Positions 5,384-9,694 of a stretch of DNA of 9,694 nucleotides are shown in pieces. Below the pieces are notes generated by a model. It saw only the letters and a list, made by a program, of their open reading frames with translations, did no database searches and was not told the DNA's origin. How positions within the stretch are numbered: position 1 is the stretch's first letter; the number at the start of each line of letters is the position of its first letter. Source of the stretch: CAYXFD01 sp964464175 (GTDB lineage: Bacteria > Cloacimonadota > Cloacimonadia > Cloacimonadales > JAJBBL01); the NCBI GenBank assembly GCA_964464175.1, contig CAYXFD010000044.1, positions 1-9,694 on the forward strand. Direction: 5' to 3'. The position numbers and the translations under genes were made by a program.

Positions 5384-7462
5384 ATGAATAAATTCCAACT
5401 CGTTTCCCAATACAAGCCTACTGGAGACCAGCCGCAGGCTGTTAGAGAACTGGTCAATGGTATCAAGGAACAGGAAAAGTTCCAGGTACTGCTGGGAGTA
5501 ACCGGTTCCGGTAAAACCTTTACCATCGCTAATGTAATCGAACAGACTCAAAAACCGACCTTGATCATCTCTCACAACAAAACTCTGGCAGCTCAGCTAT
5601 ATGGTGAATTCAAACAACTGTTTCCCCACAATGCCGTAGAATACTTTATCAGTTACTATGACTATTATCAACCGGAAGCCTATGTTCCGACAAAAGACCT
5701 TTACATCGAAAAAGACACCGACATCAATGATCAGATCGATAAACTGAGACTAAGAGCGACCATGTCGCTAATGGAGCGGAGTGACACGATAATAGTTGCC
5801 AGTGTTTCCTGTATTTATGGCTTAGGTATCCCCCAGGATTATAAAGAGGCTCTTATCCCGCTGAAACGGGGTGAAGAAATGGAAAGAGATCATCTTCTGG
5901 AACGTTTGGTCTCTATACATTACGGCAGGAATGATGTCGCTTTCGAAAGGGGTGCTTTCCGGGTTCATGGAGATGTAGTAGAAATTTATCCTGCCTATAT
6001 GGAGCACTCTATCCGGGTAGAATTTTTTGGAGATGAAATTGAACGAATAACCAGAATAAACCCGATAAACAATCATATTCTGGAAGAAGTCGAGGAATAT
6101 TCGGTTTATCCGGCTAAACACTTCATTACTACCCAGGAGAGCTTAGAAAGGGCAATAGGATCCATAGAGAAAGAGCTGACGGAGCAAGTCAGGTATTTTA
6201 ACGGTCAGAACAAGCTTGTAGAGGCTCAAAGAATCGAGCAGCGAACCAGGTATGATATTGAGATGTTAAAGGAGTTAAATTTCTGTTCGGGAATAGAAAA
6301 CTATTCCAGGCATCTCAGCGGAGTGCCGGCAGGCTCACCTCCCTTCTGTCTCATGGATTATTTTCCGGAAGACTTTCTGGTAATAATTGACGAATCTCAT
6401 GCCACTCTCCCTCAAATAAGAGCTATGTATGGCGGTGATCTGTCCCGTAAGAAGAATTTAGTCGAATTCGGTTTCCGTTTACCTTCAGCTTATGATAATC
6501 GCCCTTTAACCTTTGCTGAATTCGAGGAACATATTCATCAGGCAATCTTTGTTTCAGCCACTCCCGGAGATTACGAATTGGAACAGACCGGAGGAGTTTT
6601 TGTAGAACAGGTGATCAGACCGACCGGTTTGCCTGACCCTCTGATAGAGATACGTCCTTTGGCTACCCAGATAGATGATCTGCTGGAAGAGATCCGGATC
6701 AGGACTATCGTAACCGAAGAAGAGCTTTCTTCAGAAGAAGGGGAGAAGGAAGAGAAAGATAAACGACCCGTGAGAGAGAAGATTCTGGTTACAACTCTGA
6801 CCAAAAAAATGGCTGAGGATTTGACAGAATACCTGAAAGAAGCAGGAATCAGAGTCAGATATCTGCACAGTGAAATAGAGTCTATCAAGAGATCTAAACT
6901 GATAAGAGATTTGAGATTAGACGAGTTTGATGTTCTGGTTGGGATAAACCTTTTACGTGAAGGTCTTGATTTACCGGAAGTATCTCTTGTCGCCATTCTT
7001 GATGCTGATAAGACCGGTTTTTTGAGATCCACCCGCTCTCTCATTCAGACTTCCGGCAGAGCAGCCCGCAATATCAACGGAAAGGTAATTTTTTATGCTG
7101 ATAATGTCACTCCGGCGATAAAATCTGCTGTAGAGGAGACGAGACGACGCAGGAAGAAACAGTTAGCATATAATATCGAACACAATATTACCCCCGTCTC
7201 TATCATGAAGACGGTACAGGAGATCATGGATTCCACTACTGTTGCCGAGGGATATCAGGAATATGAACCGAAGAAAAAGAAGGTAGATTTCTCTCAGTAT
7301 TTCAATCTTGATTCCGAAGAAGAGATAATTGCACTACTCAAGAAGGAAATGAAGAAAGCAGCCGGGGAATTAAGGTTTGAAGAGGCTGCTGAGCTGCGAG
7401 ACCGGCTGACAGAGATGGAACAGAAGATAGCAACGGAACAGAAAAAAAATAACAGAAATTAA
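5384..7462 (+). CDS. uvrB: UvrB, excinuclease ABC subunit B
   Basis: UvrB is the cytoplasmic damage-verifying helicase of nucleotide excision repair. UvrA loads it onto DNA and UvrC then cuts. All landmarks are present in 692 residues: Walker A GVTGSGKT (38-45), the damage-probing beta-hairpin YYDYYQPEAYVP (91-102), motif II DESH (336-339), and SATPGDYE (391-398). Motif V/VI is present as REGLDLPE and QTSGRAARN (555-563). A C-terminal UVR domain (about 646-682, with ELRFEEAAELRDRL) contacts UvrC. The length is close to that of other UvrB proteins. An acidic, charged insert (about 441-461, SSEEGEKEEKDK) sits where most UvrB proteins have a short loop before the ILVTTLTKKMAEDLT strand. The start follows GAGAGG and lies six bases after the upstream stop. 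No LexA-type box is visible, and no terminator separates it from the convergent permease gene. Confidence 0.98.
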   Translation: MNKFQLVSQYKPTGDQPQAVRELVNGIKEQEKFQVLLGVTGSGKTFTIANVIEQTQKPTLIISHNKTLAAQLYGEFKQLFPHNAVEYFISYYDYYQPEAYVPTKDLYIEKDTDINDQIDKLRLRATMSLMERSDTIIVASVSCIYGLGIPQDYKEALIPLKRGEEMERDHLLERLVSIHYGRNDVAFERGAFRVHGDVVEIYPAYMEHSIRVEFFGDEIERITRINPINNHILEEVEEYSVYPAKHFITTQESLERAIGSIEKELTEQVRYFNGQNKLVEAQRIEQRTRYDIEMLKELNFCSGIENYSRHLSGVPAGSPPFCLMDYFPEDFLVIIDESHATLPQIRAMYGGDLSRKKNLVEFGFRLPSAYDNRPLTFAEFEEHIHQAIFVSATPGDYELEQTGGVFVEQVIRPTGLPDPLIEIRPLATQIDDLLEEIRIRTIVTEEELSSEEGEKEEKDKRPVREKILVTTLTKKMAEDLTEYLKEAGIRVRYLHSEIESIKRSKLIRDLRLDEFDVLVGINLLREGLDLPEVSLVAILDADKTGFLRSTRSLIQTSGRAARNINGKVIFYADNVTPAIKSAVEETRRRRKKQLAYNIEHNITPVSIMKTVQEIMDSTTVAEGYQEYEPKKKKVDFSQYFNLDSEEEIIALLKKEMKKAAGELRFEEAAELRDRLTEMEQKIATEQKKNNRN

Positions 7463-7503
7463 ACTGGATATTTGCCCGCTAACTCTGAATCAATAATTAT
7501 CCT

Positions 7504-8487
7504 CTATCCTTCTTTCAGACCTGCAGTGGCATAACTGCCGATAATCTTTCGCTGGGCAATGATAAAAAGAATAACCAGCGGCATGATACTGAAAGTAGAA
7601 GCTGCCATCAGCAGAGTAGTCAATGTTGATGATTCCTGAGAGAAATAACTCAAACCTACCTGCAAAACCCTCAACTCTTCGGAATTGATCATAACCAGAG
7701 GCCACATAAAACTGTTCCAGCTAAAAATCAAAGAGAATACCGATGCTGTGATCAGAATCGGTTTTGTTATAGGAAGAACTATACGCCAGAGAATACCGAA
7801 ACGGCTGCAGCCGTCAATTTCCGCAGAGTCGAATAGCTCCTGCGGGATAGCCTTGAAATGCTGTCTCAGGAGAAAGATAGTAAAGATATGTGCCAGCCAG
7901 GGAACGATCAGGGCGTAGTAGGTATCGATCCAGCCCAGGTAATTGAGCAGAACATAGGAGGGGATGAGATATATAGGCTGTGGTACCATCATCATACTAA
8001 TAAAAAAGCTGAAGAGCAAACTGTTCCCCTTGAATTTCATTCTGGCGAAGGCATAGGCAGCCAGGGAAGAGGTAATAAGAATGCCTATTACTGAGCTGAG
8101 AGAAACGATTATAGTATTAAGAAAATAACGACCGAAAGGAACCCTTTTCCAGGCATTGGCGAAATTTTCCCAATGGATCTTGAATTCTCGTCTTTCTTCT
8201 ATCTGTTCATTGGAAACTTTAACAAAAGAACGGGTTATCTCTCCGTATTCATCAAAGAAATGAACATAAGTACTATCCTGCTCAGCTTTGACGATAGTAA
8301 TTACAGTTTCCTTTTCATCTTCGATATACAGGGTGAAGTGATCAATAGGGAGAAAACCGACGTTTCCCTTATTGAATTCTATTTGTGACCTTACTGCTGT
8401 TGTTATCATCCAGACAAAGGGGATAACCATTGCCAGACCAAAGAAGATTAACAGGATATAGGCTATAAATTTTCCGAAATTCGTCAT
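7504..8487 (-). CDS. Carbohydrate ABC transporter permease, MalG/UgpE-like, with periplasmic insert
   Basis: This is an inner-membrane half of a sugar or glycerol-phosphate-type importer. It has 327 residues with six hydrophobic segments, at about 7-30, 123-147, 155-180, 188-207, 245-267 and 290-312. The cytoplasmic EAA loop (SAEIDGCSRFGILWRIVLP, 221-239) docks the ATPase. The C-terminus (SYATAGLKEG) is typical of MalG-type permeases. The odd part is residues about 50-104, between the first two membrane segments. Most relatives go directly there from the FLP/FT region to the NF..AW motif (here 108-113). Here a charged stretch of several likely beta-strands intervenes and should face the periplasm. 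The ATG follows GAGAGAG by four bases, and 25 bases separate it from the MalF-like gene, so the two are cotranscribed. The substrate cannot be read from the sequence. It ends 41 bases from the convergent uvrB stop. Confidence 0.93.
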   Translation of the reverse strand: MTNFGKFIAYILLIFFGLAMVIPFVWMITTAVRSQIEFNKGNVGFLPIDHFTLYIEDEKETVITIVKAEQDSTYVHFFDEYGEITRSFVKVSNEQIEERREFKIHWENFANAWKRVPFGRYFLNTIIVSLSSVIGILITSSLAAYAFARMKFKGNSLLFSFFISMMMVPQPIYLIPSYVLLNYLGWIDTYYALIVPWLAHIFTIFLLRQHFKAIPQELFDSAEIDGCSRFGILWRIVLPITKPILITASVFSLIFSWNSFMWPLVMINSEELRVLQVGLSYFSQESSTLTTLLMAASTFSIMPLVILFIIAQRKIIGSYATAGLKEG

Positions 8488-8512
8488 TATTCTCTCTCAT
8501 TTACCGGACTTA

Positions 8513-9445
8513 TTAATAGTGAACGTATTTTTCCATTTTTTTCTGGATAAGGGTTAGGGTCAGAATAATCATAAACAAGACTAAAGCTATAGCACTGGCG
8601 TAGCTTAAATTCTGTGTTTCTCCGAAACCCTGCTCGAAAATATAATAAACTATAACCTTCGTTGTCCCCAAAGGACCGCCTATGGGAGGTCCGGTCATTA
8701 AATAGACCTGGGCGAATACCTGAAATGTTACAATTGTAGTCATGATCAGAACATAGAAAGTAGTTGGGGAAATCAAAGGAAGAGTTATGTGGAAGAACTG
8801 CTTCACTTTATTTGCTCCATCCATCTCAGCTGCTTCATAATAAGATTTGGGAATATTCTGCAAGCCTGCCAGATAGATAATAGCATTATAACCAATACTC
8901 TTCCAGACCGTAACAATTATGATAGCAAAGAGAGCTAATGACGGTCCGCCGAGAAAATCAGGCAAACTGATTCCTACTCCCTGAAACAAAAGATGGAAGA
9001 TACCGGTACTTTCTGCCAGCCAGCCGAGTGGAGCTATTCCGATCTTCTCCAGCAAGAAATTTGCAAGTCCGCTCTGTTGATGAAAAATGATCCGCCAAAC
9101 AATTGATACTGCTACCATAGAGGTAACGGTCGGGATAAAATAGACCGTTCTTAATAATCCTTTGATAAACGTTATAGAATTAAGCAAAGCAGCAAAGGTC
9201 AGAGAGAAGATAATGGTCAGAGGGACTACAAAAATCACCAAATAAAAAGTATTTAGCATAGACTGCCAAAAATCAGGATCTCCGAGGATAAGATGATAGT
9301 TTTCCAGACCGACAAAGCCGGCAGGACCTGTTATCGTCCATTCGAAAAAGCTGATCAAAAATGACAAGACTATTGGTATAAAACGAAACAGAATCAGAAT
9401 TATTGTTGCCGGTAACAGGTAAAGATAGGGTGATAACTTACCCAT
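8513..9445 (-). CDS. Carbohydrate ABC transporter permease, MalF/UgpA-like
   Basis: This is the partner inner-membrane permease of the MalG-like protein. It has 310 residues with membrane segments at about 7-35, 65-90, 100-121, 170-194, 228-250 and 283-300. The EAA loop is YEAAEMDGANKVKQFFHITLP (203-223), preceded by LAGLQNIP as usual in this family. The C-terminal half has FQVFAQVYLMTG (241-252) and SYASAIALVL (281-290), also typical. A short hydrophobic insert (about 145-167) follows the GWL motif; many relatives go directly to the next membrane helix there. The ATG at 9445 has GGGGGA ten bases upstream. An in-frame stop (TGA, 9454-9452) and a better-placed upstream ATG lie just before it. 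The ATPase and solute-binding protein are not in the window. Binding protein genes often lie upstream of such pairs, which here is beyond the right edge. Confidence 0.93.
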   Translation of the reverse strand: MGKLSPYLYLLPATIILILFRFIPIVLSFLISFFEWTITGPAGFVGLENYHLILGDPDFWQSMLNTFYLVIFVVPLTIIFSLTFAALLNSITFIKGLLRTVYFIPTVTSMVAVSIVWRIIFHQQSGLANFLLEKIGIAPLGWLAESTGIFHLLFQGVGISLPDFLGGPSLALFAIIIVTVWKSIGYNAIIYLAGLQNIPKSYYEAAEMDGANKVKQFFHITLPLISPTTFYVLIMTTIVTFQVFAQVYLMTGPPIGGPLGTTKVIVYYIFEQGFGETQNLSYASAIALVLFMIILTLTLIQKKMEKYVHY

Positions 9446-9451
9446 ATTAAT

Positions 9452-9463
9452 TCAGTCCCCCAT
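9452..9463 (-). other. Three-codon upstream frame ahead of the MalF-like start
   Basis: ATG GGG GAC TGA reads on the minus strand with a good AAAAGGA ribosome binding site (9474-9468) four bases ahead. It is in the same frame as the permease, whose ATG follows two codons after the TGA. Either it is a tiny leader frame that feeds reinitiation, or the original permease start was cut off by a nonsense change. Confidence 0.35.
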
Positions 9464-9519
9464 AATTTCCTTTTGATTCATTCAATTAACGATGACATAT
9501 TTGTCTCATCCTTTTTCAT

Positions 9520-9525
9520 TGTCAA
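9520..9525 (-). promoter_or_regulatory. Possible -35 box for the permease operon
   Basis: A perfect TTGACA reads on the minus strand about 75 bases ahead of the permease start. The -10 region 17 bases further on (AAATAT, continuing ATGTCATC) matches poorly, at three of six positions. It is a weak candidate; the permease pair may instead be transcribed from beyond the window edge. Confidence 0.25.
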
Positions 9526-9577
9526 CTGTAATCTCTTCAGTCTGATAATCAAAGATCAACTGCCGATGACTGTCCGG

Positions 9578-9694
9578 TTAGCAGATAAAAAGAAAAGCAG
9601 GGGTGAAATACTTGTCACCGGGAACCTTAGCAAAAGTGTTAAGCTGATCTTTTACAGTTGAAGGCGGATTTTGGCATTCTAAATTTGCGAAACC
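9578..9694 (-). CDS. Possible 3' end of an upstream gene cut by the window edge (doubtful)
   Basis: One minus-strand frame is open from the right edge for 38 codons to a TAA at 9578. It encodes a piece with VPGDKYFTPAFLFIC at its end. The other two minus frames close sooner. The length is well within chance. I recognise no family, and no terminator follows. If real, it would be the gene upstream of the permeases. The rest of 9464-9577 holds the weak -35 candidate and otherwise nothing I can assign. Confidence 0.15.
   Translation of the reverse strand, partial: GFANLECQNPPSTVKDQLNTFAKVPGDKYFTPAFLFIC

Noticed and set aside
6571..7044. Minus-strand open frame of 157 codons within uvrB
   Set aside because: It is Ser/Arg-rich low-complexity antisense of conserved UvrB helicase motifs, without a plausible start site or family.
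7463..7503. Bidirectional terminator between convergent uvrB and the permease gene
   Set aside because: The 41-bp gap has no inverted repeat with a flanking T run.
9452..9454. UGA recoded as an amino acid
   Set aside because: TGA is the natural stop of the secreted protein gene at 5375-5377, and tryptophan is encoded by TGG in the genes here, so a standard code is the simplest reading.
9473..9661. Plus-strand frame of 62 codons upstream of the permeases
   Set aside because: It begins at a TTG without a ribosome binding site, shows no domain, and overlaps the likely promoter region of the minus-strand operon.

Overview
The window is a chromosomal segment from a bacterium of moderate G+C content, roughly 40-45% by eye. 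It looks Gram-negative because it encodes a Sec-type secreted protein and a MalF/MalG-type sugar permease pair. No marker identifies the phylum. The pairing of a biotin-fused OadA-type protein with a 12S/MmdA-type carboxyltransferase suggests an anaerobe that makes or oxidises propionate. A Cloacimonadota-like lineage is one possibility, but this is a guess. There is no sign of phage, insertion sequences or CRISPR.

Left part (1-4150, minus strand): an operon-like run of a methylmalonyl-CoA/propionyl-CoA carboxyltransferase subunit, a 62-residue soluble protein resembling the MmdD/MmdE (OadG-type) accessory subunits, and a 681-residue OadA/PycB-type protein carrying its own C-terminal biotin domain. 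A tRNA-Asn(GUU) gene follows. Together the three proteins could form a biotin-dependent transcarboxylase that moves CO2 between methylmalonyl-CoA and pyruvate/oxaloacetate. They could also be the soluble part of a Na+-pumping decarboxylase whose membrane subunit lies elsewhere.

Middle part (4318-7462): a self-contained small regulator unit on the minus strand, with a consensus promoter, an AT-hook-like plus ribbon-helix-helix protein, and a clear intrinsic terminator. A 289-bp divergent intergenic region follows. Then comes a plus-strand pair: an unrecognised secreted 166-residue protein whose stop lies six bases before the start of uvrB, the damage-recognition helicase of nucleotide excision repair.

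Right part (7504-9694, minus strand, convergent with uvrB): two inner-membrane permeases of a carbohydrate ABC importer, MalF-like then MalG-like. The MalG-like one carries an unusual insert of about 55 residues between its first two membrane segments. The binding protein and ATPase are not in the window. The upstream edge may hold the last 38 codons of another gene.

Most of the window is recognisable metabolism, repair and transport. The parts that deserve a second look are the composition of the carboxyltransferase cluster with its tiny subunit, a nine-base palindrome core shared by two intergenic sites, the uvrB-coupled secreted protein, and the in-frame stop just ahead of the MalF-like start.
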